Of a stretch of DNA of 64,000 nt, positions 9,586-18,154 are shown piece by piece (position 1 is the stretch's first letter; the number at the start of each line of letters is the position of its first letter). Source of the stretch: Pedobacter panaciterrae. Its GTDB lineage: Bacteria > Bacteroidota > Bacteroidia > Sphingobacteriales > Sphingobacteriaceae. The stretch is taken from the NCBI RefSeq assembly GCF_013204795.1, contig NZ_JABMKW010000002.1, positions 79,284-143,283 of the forward strand. The letters run 5' to 3'. Made by a program: the position numbers and the translations under genes. The notes beneath the pieces are model-generated. The model did not search any database. It was not told where the DNA came from and was given only the letters and a program-made list of their open reading frames with translations.

Positions 9586-10776
9586 TTAGGCGAAATCGCA
9601 ATTTTCCACTACAAGAGTTGCGGCACCTAAAAGTTCAGATTGTGATGCAAGATTCGAAACTTTTATTTCTGTATGGTCAGCTAATCTGGGGATGCAGAAT
9701 TCATTTATAGCTTGTTGTATTGGAGCCATTAAAAATTTACCAGCTGCTGCACCCCGACCACTTAAAACTATAAGTTCCGGATTCATAATGTGAATAAGTG
9801 TAGCAATCCCCTTTCCTATTAAAAAAGCAGCATCAGAAAGTATAGAGAGTGCTAAAGGATCACCCGCTCTTGCCGCATCCAGAAAATGATCTCCTTGTAA
9901 CCTCGATTCATCTTTAAATAAATTTTCCATACTGGAACTTATACCATTTGCCATTTCAGATCGTGCCCTTTCAACCAGAACCAATAAAGAGGTATCTACC
10001 TCTAAACAGCCTCTTTTGCCGCATGAGCATAATTTGTTACTTTGAGATAAAGGTATGTGGCTAAATTCACCCGCATAACCATTGTGTCCTTTAAAAAGAT
10101 TTCCATTAATGATCATTCCAAGGCCTATTCCCCAGCCAATATTTATAACCATAATGTCATCGTAGCCTTTCCCAATCCCAAATTTCAATTCCGCGAAGGC
10201 AATCAAGCTAGAGTCATTTTCAATAAATACCGGTAAACCAATTGATTTCTTTAGATAATCCTTTAAGCTTTTTTCGTCTGTGGATTTAAGAAAAGTATGA
10301 TTAACTCCCTGTTCTGCATTCACAAACCCAGGCATTCCAATCCCAACTCCAAGGAGCTGTTCTGAAGGAATTCCAGAAAGTGCTATGTTTGATTTGATGA
10401 ACTGGACTAATTTGGTTAATGCATCAGTATCTTCCACCAAGTTGAGTGGGAGTGTATAAGTTATATTTTGAGGTTTGTTTAGCAAATCATAAATAACCAT
10501 GCGTGTTACCAGCTGATCCATAGCCACAGCGATGATATACATTTGTTTTTGCGGATTCAATGAAAAAGTCAAGGGCCTGCGACCACCACTTGAGGGGGCA
10601 AGGCCGTGTTCTAGAACATAACCATCTCTTACCAAATCATTCACCGCGCTGGTAATTAGAGGTAAGCTCTTATGACTAAGAGAGCTTAGTTCAGTTAAGG
10701 TGAGCATCTTGCTGTAATACAGCTGTTTGATCACTTCTTTTCTTAAGATGTGGTATTTTCTAATTGTTGCAGTCAT
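9586..10776 (-). CDS. ROK family transcriptional regulator
   Basis: This 396-residue protein has an N-terminal winged helix-turn-helix (about residues 15-70, LTLTELSSLSHKSLPLITSA) fused to a ROK sugar-binding domain. The ROK part shows NIGWGIGLGMIINGNLF, a GYAGEFSHIP segment and the zinc motif CSCGKRGC near residue 250. Such NagC/XylR/Mlc-type proteins repress sugar genes and release DNA when a sugar is bound. It is convergent with the mannoside locus and so is a candidate regulator of it. The kinase-like site looks preserved (GVGIGMPGFVN, then ENDSSLIA), so residual kinase activity cannot be excluded. Confidence 0.9.
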   Translation of the reverse strand: MTATIRKYHILRKEVIKQLYYSKMLTLTELSSLSHKSLPLITSAVNDLVRDGYVLEHGLAPSSGGRRPLTFSLNPQKQMYIIAVAMDQLVTRMVIYDLLNKPQNITYTLPLNLVEDTDALTKLVQFIKSNIALSGIPSEQLLGVGIGMPGFVNAEQGVNHTFLKSTDEKSLKDYLKKSIGLPVFIENDSSLIAFAELKFGIGKGYDDIMVINIGWGIGLGMIINGNLFKGHNGYAGEFSHIPLSQSNKLCSCGKRGCLEVDTSLLVLVERARSEMANGISSSMENLFKDESRLQGDHFLDAARAGDPLALSILSDAAFLIGKGIATLIHIMNPELIVLSGRGAAAGKFLMAPIQQAINEFCIPRLADHTEIKVSNLASQSELLGAATLVVENCDFA

Positions 10777-11182
10777 GATACATGTTTTCCAGAGGCCGGT
10801 AGAGCCAAGAGTATGCCAGTTAAAATATTAATGCGCATAAGACTAAGGATAGCCGTTTAATTTATTATTGGGTTATTATTGTTCATAAGTGAACACGCAT
10901 CGTGCAATTTGGGACAGCTCAATCGTTCCAGCACTTTGCGTTGTCTAAAATAATGAAAATTATTATCTCCAAGGATAATTGTTAGTATATTTATCGCATC
11001 CACCAATTAGGGGGCCTAACCAGTTCAATTTACTGTATGATCCACTTTACAAGACGAGCCTTTTTTAACGGAGCTGCGGGCTTACATCGGGCCTCCTACT
11101 CACCACCGATACTCTACTCGGGCGGGGTGATATGGTTATTCCATTAAAATAGGTATCTTTAGAATCTTATTAGCGCCTAATA
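10777..11182. other. Divergent intergenic region, ROK gene and hybrid kinase
   Basis: About 400 bp separate two divergent genes. I see no open frame of note and no clear RNA. A locally G+C-rich patch at about 11045-11130 contrasts with its A+T-rich surroundings but does not fold into an obvious simple hairpin by eye. A weak TAtcTTTa box lies at 11154-11161, just before the kinase start, too close to be convincing. Confidence 0.35.
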
Positions 11183-12937
11183 GTGAACGATTTATCTATA
11201 TTTAACTGGTCTCTCAAAAGAACGTTGCTGAACGTCTCGGATCCTATTGAAAGAGCCAAAATAACGGTATTATTCATTGTTTTTCTGTTAAATTTCCCAA
11301 AACTTGCACTATCAGTTACCGATCATTTAATTAGTCATAGCTACGATAAACTTATTGGCGATTCAATTTCATTTCTCGTCTCAATTGTGGTAATTAAACT
11401 ATTACTCTCCAGACCAGATATTGTAAAAATATTAATACACGTTGCGTTAATAGCAATTACCAGCTATGTCATGAGGCATTTATTTTTTCATAAAATAAGC
11501 ATTCCAATAATGCAGCATATTTTTATGGCAATGACCTTTAGCTTTTATGGACTTGGTCGCCGGTGGGGTATCCTTTACTGTTCAATATTTACCGTATCGA
11601 TGTGTTTAGCACTTATTAATCGTGGAAGCGACTTTACGGTTCTTAATAGTCAATATGATAATCATAACATTGCCATACTCATAATAGGAATTAATTTCAT
11701 TGCCATAGCAGCATCTCACTACTACTTTTATACCGTCCTCTATGGTACACTAAATGAGAAAAAGATACTTAATGAAGAACTACAGCTTACTGTTAAGTCT
11801 AAAACAGATTTTCTTTCAACGATGTCACATGAGCTAAGAACGCCCCTGAATTCTGTGATTGGAATGTCAAACGTTTTACTAAATGATAAACCAAATAAAG
11901 AGCAAAAAGAAAATCTGGATGTGCTTAAGTTCTCTGCCGAGAGTTTGCTGTCGTTGATAAACAATATTTTAGATTTTAATAAAATAGACTCAGGGAAAAT
12001 AGAATTGGAATCGATTCCTTTTGATATCTCAACTCTGATTCGAAATGCCTGCGCAGGGTTCGGAGCAAAGGCTGGAGAAAAGAGATTAAATTATCATGTT
12101 CAAATAGATACCCAAATTGGAAAGCAACAAGTAATTGGGGACCCAACAAGGCTTGTCCAGATTATCTTTAATCTAGTAAGTAATGCCATTAAGTTTACCC
12201 AAAAGGGGATGGTGGAGGTACGTGCCATAATAAGAAGGAAAAATCAGGATGGTATTGTTATTAGGTTTTCAGTTAAAGATACAGGTATGGGCATCAGTCC
12301 TGAAAAGCAAAAAATAATTTTCGAACCTTTCTTACAGGCATCAAAAAGTATTACCAGAAATTTTGGAGGTACAGGATTAGGCCTTTCCATTGTAAAGCAT
12401 TTGTTAGAGCAAATGGGTAGTAAAATAATGATAGATAGTGAGGTGGGTAAAGGAACCCGCTTTTATTTTGATATTAAATATGCAACAACGGAGCTAACTA
12501 CTACTACAGTTAAAGAAATTAAGCAAAAAGAGGTAAGTATTGATCAGCTAAAAATCCTTCTCGCCGAGGATAATGCAATGAATATCTTGTTCATGAAAAA
12601 GCTGTTGTCCACCTGGAATGCTCAAATTGTAATCGCTGAAAATGGTGAAGAGGCATTTAGATTAGCTAATGAAAACTATTTCGATGTAATCCTAATGGAT
12701 TTAAATATGCCTGTGATGGATGGGTATACTGCAACTAAAATGATTAGAGAAATTGCTGATTCCACTAAATCAAATGTTCATATCATTGCACTTACAGCCT
12801 CAGCCTCCGATGAGGTAAGAGAGAAAATAGAAGAGTGCAAAATGGATGATTACTTAAGCAAGCCATTTCAGCCCGAGGAATTAAAAGTGAAGTTGCAAAT
12901 TGTTCAGGAACGTATAGCAAACTTTAATTCCTTATAA
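11183..12937 (+). CDS. Membrane-bound hybrid sensor histidine kinase / response regulator
   Basis: This 584-residue protein starts with GTG at 11183. Residues about 25-195 form around six hydrophobic membrane segments with no clear periplasmic sensor. A HisKA domain follows with FLSTMSHELRTPLNSVIG (phospho-accepting H216), then a HATPase_c domain with NLVSNAIKFT, DTGMGISPEKQ and GGTGLGLSIVK. The C-terminus is a receiver domain (ILLAEDNAMN, then DVILMDLNMPVMDG with phospho-accepting D506). There is no DNA-binding output domain, so it must signal through a phosphotransfer protein or another regulator elsewhere. It stands alone, so its target is unknown. Confidence 0.92.
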   Translation: MNDLSIFNWSLKRTLLNVSDPIERAKITVLFIVFLLNFPKLALSVTDHLISHSYDKLIGDSISFLVSIVVIKLLLSRPDIVKILIHVALIAITSYVMRHLFFHKISIPIMQHIFMAMTFSFYGLGRRWGILYCSIFTVSMCLALINRGSDFTVLNSQYDNHNIAILIIGINFIAIAASHYYFYTVLYGTLNEKKILNEELQLTVKSKTDFLSTMSHELRTPLNSVIGMSNVLLNDKPNKEQKENLDVLKFSAESLLSLINNILDFNKIDSGKIELESIPFDISTLIRNACAGFGAKAGEKRLNYHVQIDTQIGKQQVIGDPTRLVQIIFNLVSNAIKFTQKGMVEVRAIIRRKNQDGIVIRFSVKDTGMGISPEKQKIIFEPFLQASKSITRNFGGTGLGLSIVKHLLEQMGSKIMIDSEVGKGTRFYFDIKYATTELTTTTVKEIKQKEVSIDQLKILLAEDNAMNILFMKKLLSTWNAQIVIAENGEEAFRLANENYFDVILMDLNMPVMDGYTATKMIREIADSTKSNVHIIALTASASDEVREKIEECKMDDYLSKPFQPEELKVKLQIVQERIANFNSL

Positions 12938-12962
12938 TAGTCTAATTTCTGCCCTTTTATCT

Positions 12963-14060
12963 TCATTTCACTTTTTCAACTGTTTTTATCAGTTTTTCCA
13001 GAAGCTTAAATATTCCATCTAAAGCATTCTCAGTTGAAGAGTTGGCCATAATGATATAAGCTACATTTTTATCCTTGTTAATCAAAGTATAACAGTAAAA
13101 TGTACCCGCAGAACCCGCGTGTTCAGATGAATGCTTGTCGGGTTTATTTACATTAAGCCATCCTATAGCATAATCCTTTAATCCATAATGCAGGTAATTA
13201 TAAGTCTCTGACTTTAAAAGATTATTCTTACCCCTTAATCCCGACAAGTTTAGCTGAACAAATTTAATGTAATCGCTGATAGGCATACTGATGTCTCCAG
13301 CTGGTTCAATAAGATTTAAATTGTAATCTGTATGAGGAGATAGGGGAGTTAACTTGTTGTTCTCAATCCAATGCCCCCAAGGCTGATTTACATCAGTTCT
13401 GTTAGGCCATCCCAATTTATAGTTTAAATGAAGTTTTTTTGAAAGGACTTCATCTAGTAGCCGTTCCCATGTTTTTCCGCTAGCTTTTTCAAGCATGGCA
13501 GTGGCAACACTGTAGCCAGCATTAGAATAATTATAGGTTTCATTATTTTTTTCCAGCGCGTCATTATTGATCAGGTATTTTACAAACATTTTACGCTGCT
13601 CATCTTTGGTGCCGGTAAATTTGGGTAACGATTGAAACTCTGTCCCGCTGTTATAGGGTTTAATGAACGCTCTGTGCGATAATAAGTCGAGCAACGTGAT
13701 TTCATAAAATGCAGGGTTAGCATCTTTTTTCCATTCCGGGAATAAAGTGAAAAACTTTGTGGCCCAGCTAATCTTTTTGTTTTCTACCAGATAACCCGCA
13801 ATAAAACCTGTTATTGCTTTTGTATTTGACCCCAAATGAAAATAATCATCAGTGTTGGCTTTTGTTTCATTATTTTGAACATCAGATCTTCTAAAGCCCA
13901 ATACGTTTTTCACTAGTACGCTGTCGGCCGTAAAAGCAGCATAACTTAGCTCGGGTATTTCATTTTTAACCCTTATACTATCAGCAAAATGAGCTAAATC
14001 CTGCCCCCTTGACGGGGAAAATAGAAAAAGAAGAATAAAAACTGATAAGATTTGCTTCAT
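12963..14060 (-). CDS. Serine hydrolase of the beta-lactamase (class C-like) family
   Basis: This 365-residue protein has a signal peptide (ending near SPSRGQ) and a beta-lactamase-related fold. The SxxK motif is SNTK (S78, K81), the second element is YNYSNAGYS, and the third is HAGSAG near the C-terminus. PF00144 proteins include esterases, DD-peptidases and peptidases as well as true beta-lactamases, so a resistance role should not be assumed. Its start codon overlaps the stop of the upstream DUF2807 gene by one base (TAATG), which points to translational coupling. It is the last gene of a three-gene minus-strand operon. Confidence 0.88.
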   Translation of the reverse strand: MKQILSVFILLFLFSPSRGQDLAHFADSIRVKNEIPELSYAAFTADSVLVKNVLGFRRSDVQNNETKANTDDYFHLGSNTKAITGFIAGYLVENKKISWATKFFTLFPEWKKDANPAFYEITLLDLLSHRAFIKPYNSGTEFQSLPKFTGTKDEQRKMFVKYLINNDALEKNNETYNYSNAGYSVATAMLEKASGKTWERLLDEVLSKKLHLNYKLGWPNRTDVNQPWGHWIENNKLTPLSPHTDYNLNLIEPAGDISMPISDYIKFVQLNLSGLRGKNNLLKSETYNYLHYGLKDYAIGWLNVNKPDKHSSEHAGSAGTFYCYTLINKDKNVAYIIMANSSTENALDGIFKLLEKLIKTVEKVK

Positions 14061-14800
14061 TACAGTTCGCTTACTCCGCCAGATCCAATCACGGTTTTTT
14101 CTATTGTAGGATTTCCACTGTAATAAACATTACCAGAACCACTAATAAATGCTTTAATGGTGCCATCCGTTTTAATGCTAACAGTACCTGATCCACTAAT
14201 CCTTGTTGATAGTCTATTGGTTACTAAGGTTTTTCCATTTAAATTTCCTGATCCACTGATGGTAATTTGTGCTGCATCTGTTTTACCGCTTATGTTTAGG
14301 TTGCCAGAACCGCTGATGACGCCCGTTAGCTTATCTACATCAATATTGGCTTTTATGCTGCCAGAACCACTTAACGTGGATGTAAATTCTCCACTGGTTA
14401 ATGCGCCTGATACAATTATGCTTCCATTTCCGCTCATGGTTAAACTTGTGATGTCTTTTGCCGTTACATATGCAGTAATTGTTTTACCTTCATATTTTTT
14501 TGCCCAGCTTGTCCAGCTATTCTTTGGGCGAATTACCAGGATGTTGCCCTTAACTTCACTTATTAATGTAGAAATTGCCTCTGCATCCCCCTCAAATTTT
14601 AAGCTTTCGGTACTGCCCATTTTAATCACCACATTAATAGGCCCACCTGCGGCAACACCGGTAAAGTTTTTTACATTTCTTTCGTCAAAAGAAGAGGCAT
14701 CTATCTTAGCAAAAGGAGGGAAGACTGAATTATTATTTTTAGAAATTGCATTGGACCCAATGGTACAAAATAAGGCGGCAAATAGAAATGTCTTCTTCAT
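14060..14800 (-). CDS. DUF2807 (head GIN domain) secreted protein
   Basis: This 246-residue exported protein has a signal peptide, then a beta-helical DUF2807 domain. The domain repeats a SGSG turn many times (TLSGSGSIKA, ISGSGNLNIS, ISGSGTVSIK, ISGSGNVYYS), about every 18-20 residues, as expected for a right-handed beta-solenoid. The family is very common in Bacteroidota and its function is unknown; a cell-envelope or adhesion-like role is usually assumed. It lies between DUF2490 and serine hydrolase genes in one operon. Confidence 0.9.
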   Translation of the reverse strand: MKKTFLFAALFCTIGSNAISKNNNSVFPPFAKIDASSFDERNVKNFTGVAAGGPINVVIKMGSTESLKFEGDAEAISTLISEVKGNILVIRPKNSWTSWAKKYEGKTITAYVTAKDITSLTMSGNGSIIVSGALTSGEFTSTLSGSGSIKANIDVDKLTGVISGSGNLNISGKTDAAQITISGSGNLNGKTLVTNRLSTRISGSGTVSIKTDGTIKAFISGSGNVYYSGNPTIEKTVIGSGGVSEL

Positions 14801-14845
14801 CTTTATCTTTTTAAATTTTATATGTCTAAATAAACGAATTAATGT

Positions 14846-15553
14846 CTAAAACCTTGTGTAAAGAGCTAGTTGAATTACGTTGTTCATTGTAGAGGAGTTT
14901 AGCCCCTTAGAAGTTTGATTAAGATAGCCAGCTTCAATATCCACCTTTTTACTTAATCTATATCCCGCTGCGGCGTAGGCACGATTTTGATCAAATACAT
15001 GGCCGTTTAGTTCGTCTTTATTTTGAAGGTTTAGAAATACCTCATTTTGTAAGGCTACAAATGGTCCTTTTTCAAAATCCTGTTGACCTTTTTTTAGTGG
15101 CACAATAAATCTTAAAAAATACCTGAAGCGTTGTGAAAAAAGATCATCTGTTCCGTTTCTTTCTATAAAACGTTGCTCTGTTCTAAACCTGTGACTGGTA
15201 AGAATTTTGCTGATTTTATGTTTATAAATATATTGCTGCCATATCCTATGCTCAGTCAACTTGTTATCATTGGTGCCGATTAACTGGGTGTGAGTTTCAT
15301 TTAACAAATAACCTAATGTCACTTCATTTTTATTATTAATATAGTAGGTTAAGCCGGGTCTGAACATGAAATTTCTCAGCTGGTCCCAGTTGTCAGCCGT
15401 TCTTAGTTGAACATCAAGATGGGCACCCCATTTATTATTTATTTTAGTAGTGTTCATTAAGAATAACCAACCGCTGTTTTGTTGTATGGTTTGGGCAATA
15501 CCGGCGGTGCAAAATAGGCTTAATGCAGCGAGTAGAAATAAGGAAAGGCGCAT
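14846..15553 (-). CDS. DUF2490 domain outer-membrane beta-barrel-like protein
   Basis: This 235-residue exported protein has a signal peptide (ending near AGIAQT) followed by alternating amphipathic strands, for example HLDVQLRTADNWDQLRNFMF and TLGYLLNETHTQL, and ends in LALYTRF with a terminal aromatic. This is the pattern of DUF2490 proteins, predicted small outer-membrane barrels of unknown function. It is first in the minus-strand operon; 45 bp separate it from the DUF2807 gene. Confidence 0.87.
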   Translation of the reverse strand: MRLSLFLLAALSLFCTAGIAQTIQQNSGWLFLMNTTKINNKWGAHLDVQLRTADNWDQLRNFMFRPGLTYYINNKNEVTLGYLLNETHTQLIGTNDNKLTEHRIWQQYIYKHKISKILTSHRFRTEQRFIERNGTDDLFSQRFRYFLRFIVPLKKGQQDFEKGPFVALQNEVFLNLQNKDELNGHVFDQNRAYAAAGYRLSKKVDIEAGYLNQTSKGLNSSTMNNVIQLALYTRF

Positions 15554-15704
15554 AAAAATATTGTTCTATTTGTGTGTGTTGCTAAAATAGGAACAAAATT
15601 TAATATTTATAAAAGCTTATTCTATTAGAGGCTGTTCTTTTAGTTTTCAAAACTATATCCAGACTCTGCTTATCTGATTTTAATTCATCTATTTCGTTAT
15701 TTAA

Positions 15705-15735
15705 TTTGTAAGGTTTCTAAAATTAATTACTTTTG
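15705..15735 (+). promoter_or_regulatory. Bacteroidota-type promoter of the tRNA-Ala gene
   Basis: TTTG (15705-15708), a 19-bp spacer and TACTTTTG (15728-15735) match the Bacteroidota primary sigma consensus (TTTG, 17-23 bp, TAnnTTTG) exactly. Transcription should begin near 15741, about 30 nt before the mature tRNA. Confidence 0.8.
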
Positions 15736-15771
15736 CCCCACTCTGGTAGTTTTCGAACTATTATTAGCCAA

Positions 15772-15825
<54 letters not shown>

Positions 15826-15845
<20 letters not shown>

Positions 15846-15885
15846 CCCTTAGAGAGCCTTTCAGTTAATTCTGAGAGGCTTTTTT
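15826..15885. repeat. attL copy of the tRNA-Ala direct repeat
   Basis: This copy carries the tRNA 3' end from the T-loop onward plus the terminator. It matches 50333-50392 except at 15829 (G versus A) and 15854 (G versus A). The 24-bp identical core 15830-15853 is the likely crossover zone. Confidence 0.88.
15855..15885 (+). terminator. tRNA-Ala terminator
   Basis: Stem 15855-15864 with 15871-15880 (one G-U pair) is followed by six T. It is duplicated at 50362-50392, within the att repeat. Confidence 0.85.
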
Positions 15886-15926
15886 GTTGCTTTAGACTTC
15901 TAGTTCTTGATTTTATAAAACGAGAT

Positions 15927-15984
15927 GTGCTTAAAATGTGCACGGTAACGTGCATAAATCGTGCACATAGATGTGCACATGCAC
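15927..15984. repeat. Phased GTGC repeats beside attL
   Basis: GTGC occurs at 15927, 15938, 15950, 15961 and 15973, so the spacing alternates 11, 12, 11, 12 bp. Several copies extend to GTGCAC. The array sits between the att core and the integrase start, where arm-type integrase or excision-factor sites are expected. That role is inferred. Confidence 0.55.
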
Positions 15985-16008
15985 GGCCTAACCATAACAA
16001 CAAATGCT

Positions 16009-16620
16009 ATGGTAACCATCAAAATCTTTCTGGACAAACGAAGGATCACCAAGGAAGAGACCTGCCCACTAAACTTTAGGATTTACTATGGAGGTAAATC
16101 CGCCACTCGCTCTACTAAAATCTATCTCAAAGAAGATCAATGGGACAGCGGTAAGAAGATGATAAGAAAACACAGTAACGCAGTATTGTTAAACAGACGA
16201 TTGCATGGAGATTATTCCGTATGTGGCCACCCCTTTCGCGGAACTATCTGCGAAATATACACACAAATGACAACTGACAACACAGTTAAAGCACTTGAGA
16301 ATGCCGTGCACTCGCTTACTGGGGGGCACTTATATAACGTTGGCGGACTAACTTTCAGAACTTTGGACAATAGCAATATTCAAGTTACAGGAAGCACTGT
16401 AAAACATGATCTGACTCTTATTACCAGAAGCTCTTGTATATTAGAAATGGGCGATGTAAAGAAGGAGTTTATGCGGATGCTAGACTTGTCTACTGCGTTT
16501 AAAGACTATATCGAAGATAAAGCAATACAGTTTTGTTTGATTTACGACTATGGTATGGGAGGTGTTTTCCTTTGCGAGGAAGTTAACGGGCATATAACTT
16601 GGAGTCCAGATGTGCGATAG
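16009..16620 (+). CDS. Truncated tyrosine integrase (arm-binding domain) joined in frame to a small unrelated protein
   Basis: Residues 1-65 (from ATG 16009) match the N-terminal arm DNA-binding domain of Bacteroidota tyrosine integrases: TIKIFLDKRRITKEETCPLN, then IYLKEDQWDSGKK and NAVLLNRRL. The core-binding and catalytic domains (R..HxxR..Y) are absent. From about residue 66 the sequence changes to something unrelated. A second gene may start at ATG 16267, giving 117 residues (LIYDYGMGGVFLCEEVNG near the end) that resemble small soluble immunity-type proteins but which I cannot name. The frame may continue only by chance after a deletion. I prefer a dead integrase plus an independent small gene, although a real fusion is possible. 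An upstream GTG at 15961 is open but lies inside the phased repeats. Confidence 0.6.
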   Translation: MVTIKIFLDKRRITKEETCPLNFRIYYGGKSATRSTKIYLKEDQWDSGKKMIRKHSNAVLLNRRLHGDYSVCGHPFRGTICEIYTQMTTDNTVKALENAVHSLTGGHLYNVGGLTFRTLDNSNIQVTGSTVKHDLTLITRSSCILEMGDVKKEFMRMLDLSTAFKDYIEDKAIQFCLIYDYGMGGVFLCEEVNGHITWSPDVR

Positions 16621-16750
16621 CTGATATAAAAGTAAGTGTAGTGCTGCTGATCCTATTAATTCAACAGGAGCAGTAGTTCCTGCCTGTTTAAAAGGTGAAG
16701 CACTCGAATATCAAAGGATACTTTTTACCTTGTAAAGGATAAGGGATGAA

Positions 16751-16969
16751 CTATTGCGTTACGAACCCTTCAGACCAAGTGTCTTTATCTAAAGTGTAAG
16801 TAGATATTTCAAACCCAACTTTATGATCTCTGAAGCCCTCACAACTTCCTTTCCGTTCGATAGCTGAGTTGGCCTCGGCAATTGAACTGTAGACTCCAAT
16901 TAGTTTCACATCTTCGCCACCATCAAGCATGTGGTCAACATGAGTATGCCATAGTAAATATACTTCCAT
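16751..16969 (-). CDS. Small conserved protein (DUF7336-like)
   Basis: This is a 72-residue soluble protein. The pattern VYLLWHTH, DVKLIGVYSS, AIERKGSCEGFRDH and FEISTYTLDKDTWSEGF is one I recognise from widespread small proteins of about this size, named DUF7336 as far as I recall. Function is unknown. Such genes are often found singly near immunity or toxin genes. It is the only minus-strand gene in the left small-gene group of the island. Confidence 0.7.
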   Translation of the reverse strand: MEVYLLWHTHVDHMLDGGEDVKLIGVYSSIAEANSAIERKGSCEGFRDHKVGFEISTYTLDKDTWSEGFVTQ

Positions 16970-17043
16970 AGTATAAAGCTACAATCCTCTTTCCATATCC
17001 ACAATCTGTACTTACCTCTTAACAATAGGTTTTATAATAATAG

Positions 17044-17400
17044 ATGGATATGGAAACTGAAAGCAAACTGCTATCTTGGTACTTTATGACAACTGAACTA
17101 ACCGAAGAAGAATTTAAAAGTACATTCGGTAATAAGATGATCGATGTAACTGATTCAGCTGAACCTGTTTTAGATATTTGGCCATACGTGAAACAGCTCA
17201 ACGAACAAGGTATCGTTGCCGACTCTGTTCTTAATGATGAACGGGTTGAACATGTTTACCGGACTGATACGTCAATATTTGACCATGTCTTACTTTCTGG
17301 CTCTAATTCAAACCAATATGCTGTCGTAGTCGTTGATTTAAACGGTTGCAAGATAACTGGACACTATCTTTTAGATCTCACTTCCGAGTACGATCTCTAA
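17044..17400 (+). CDS. Hypothetical small soluble protein
   Basis: This 118-residue acidic protein has no signal peptide or membrane segment and no motif I recognise. The start ATG at 17044 is the first in frame. The next gene starts 10 bp after its stop, so they are probably cotranscribed. Size, acidity and setting resemble orphan immunity genes; this is inference only. Confidence 0.6.
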   Translation: MDMETESKLLSWYFMTTELTEEEFKSTFGNKMIDVTDSAEPVLDIWPYVKQLNEQGIVADSVLNDERVEHVYRTDTSIFDHVLLSGSNSNQYAVVVVDLNGCKITGHYLLDLTSEYDL

Positions 17401-17410
17401 TCATATCAAC

Positions 17411-17704
17411 ATGAAACTAAGTAAATCTTTTAATTCTGCATTTAGAAAGTTTGCCTACTTCTTATCAAGTGGCAATCACCACAATTTAAAAGGTATAGAC
17501 TATCTGTCTCTGTATGGAGAAGAACCGAGCGCTATTGAGCAGACTTACGTTATATTTATTAATGTACTCGAACTGGATGATGCAGGAACTGTACTAAATG
17601 CAGAGTACGCAGAAAAGAGAGCAACGGATTATCTGCGAGAGTACTGCGATGGAAATTTCAATGTGGAGCCTCCTTATGAAGATTGGGAGGTCATCTTGCA
17701 CTAA
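17411..17704 (+). CDS. Hypothetical small soluble protein (DUF7677-like)
   Basis: This 97-residue protein has the pattern FRKFAYFLSSGNHH, a central EQTYVIFINVLELDD, and a PPYEDWEVILH end. It reminds me of small proteins annotated DUF7677, but I cannot verify that. There is no signal peptide. Its TAA stop overlaps the ATG of the next gene (TAATG at 17702-17706), suggesting coupling. Confidence 0.6.
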   Translation: MKLSKSFNSAFRKFAYFLSSGNHHNLKGIDYLSLYGEEPSAIEQTYVIFINVLELDDAGTVLNAEYAEKRATDYLREYCDGNFNVEPPYEDWEVILH

Positions 17705-17895
17705 TGCCTACTTTCGATTACAGAATAGCTAGTTATGCAATTTTTATTGTTATTGGGACATCTATCGATAGCTACAAAGAGAGACGTAAAAAGTCGAGAA
17801 TCACTTCCGACTTCAAGAGTCTAAAGACTTACGAATACACTAGAATGGATGATGCTATTTTTGATCGCTACAATCAAGACGGGCCATTAGCCTGA
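17704..17895 (+). CDS. Short hypothetical protein with one hydrophobic segment
   Basis: This 63-residue frame starts at ATG 17704, overlapping the upstream stop by one base. It has one hydrophobic stretch (SYAIFIVIGTSI) and a basic KERRKKSR tail after it. It ends just before a terminator hairpin. It may be a small membrane protein or the remnant of a longer gene. Confidence 0.4.
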   Translation: MPTFDYRIASYAIFIVIGTSIDSYKERRKKSRITSDFKSLKTYEYTRMDDAIFDRYNQDGPLA

Positions 17896-17904
17896 AGGCC
17901 TGAT

Positions 17905-17934
17905 CGCCTTCCGCCGGCTGGCGGAAGGCGTTTT
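17905..17934 (+). terminator. G+C-rich terminator hairpin
   Basis: An 11-bp perfect stem (17905-17915 with 17920-17930, loop GGCT) is followed by TTTT. It ends the left small-gene operon of the island. Confidence 0.8.
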
Positions 17935-18154
17935 GATCGTTTCAAAGAATGGGTTGTAGACAGTAGCTGAGGAGCTATTCTATTCATCCTGCTCTAAGTT
18001 CGGACGGGACTTTCGGGGCGCAAAAATTGTTCGGCATAAACGCTCCTATGGCCTTTCCCCGCTTGTCCATTAATTCCGCTGCATTTTTTGCTTGCTCAGT
18101 CCTGTCCGGGAGATGCGCACAATTAATCAAATTTTCAATTTAAAATTTAAGACG

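Noticed and set aside
11869..11880. Another AAACGTTTTAC operator-like site
   Set aside because: It is inside the histidine kinase coding region, is not a full palindrome, and has no promoter context.
12963..14060. Antibiotic-resistance beta-lactamase
   Set aside because: The SxxK, YxN and HxG motifs only show the broad PF00144 fold; the operon with DUF2490 and DUF2807 genes gives no sign of a resistance role.
14157..14849. A 230-codon plus-strand frame
   Set aside because: It is the antisense of the repetitive DUF2807 gene; the SGSG repeat keeps the opposite strand open. No domain or leader makes sense.
16751..16969. Excisionase gene of the island
   Set aside because: The protein matches a DUF7336-like pattern and has no winged helix or MerR-type HTH as expected for an excisionase.
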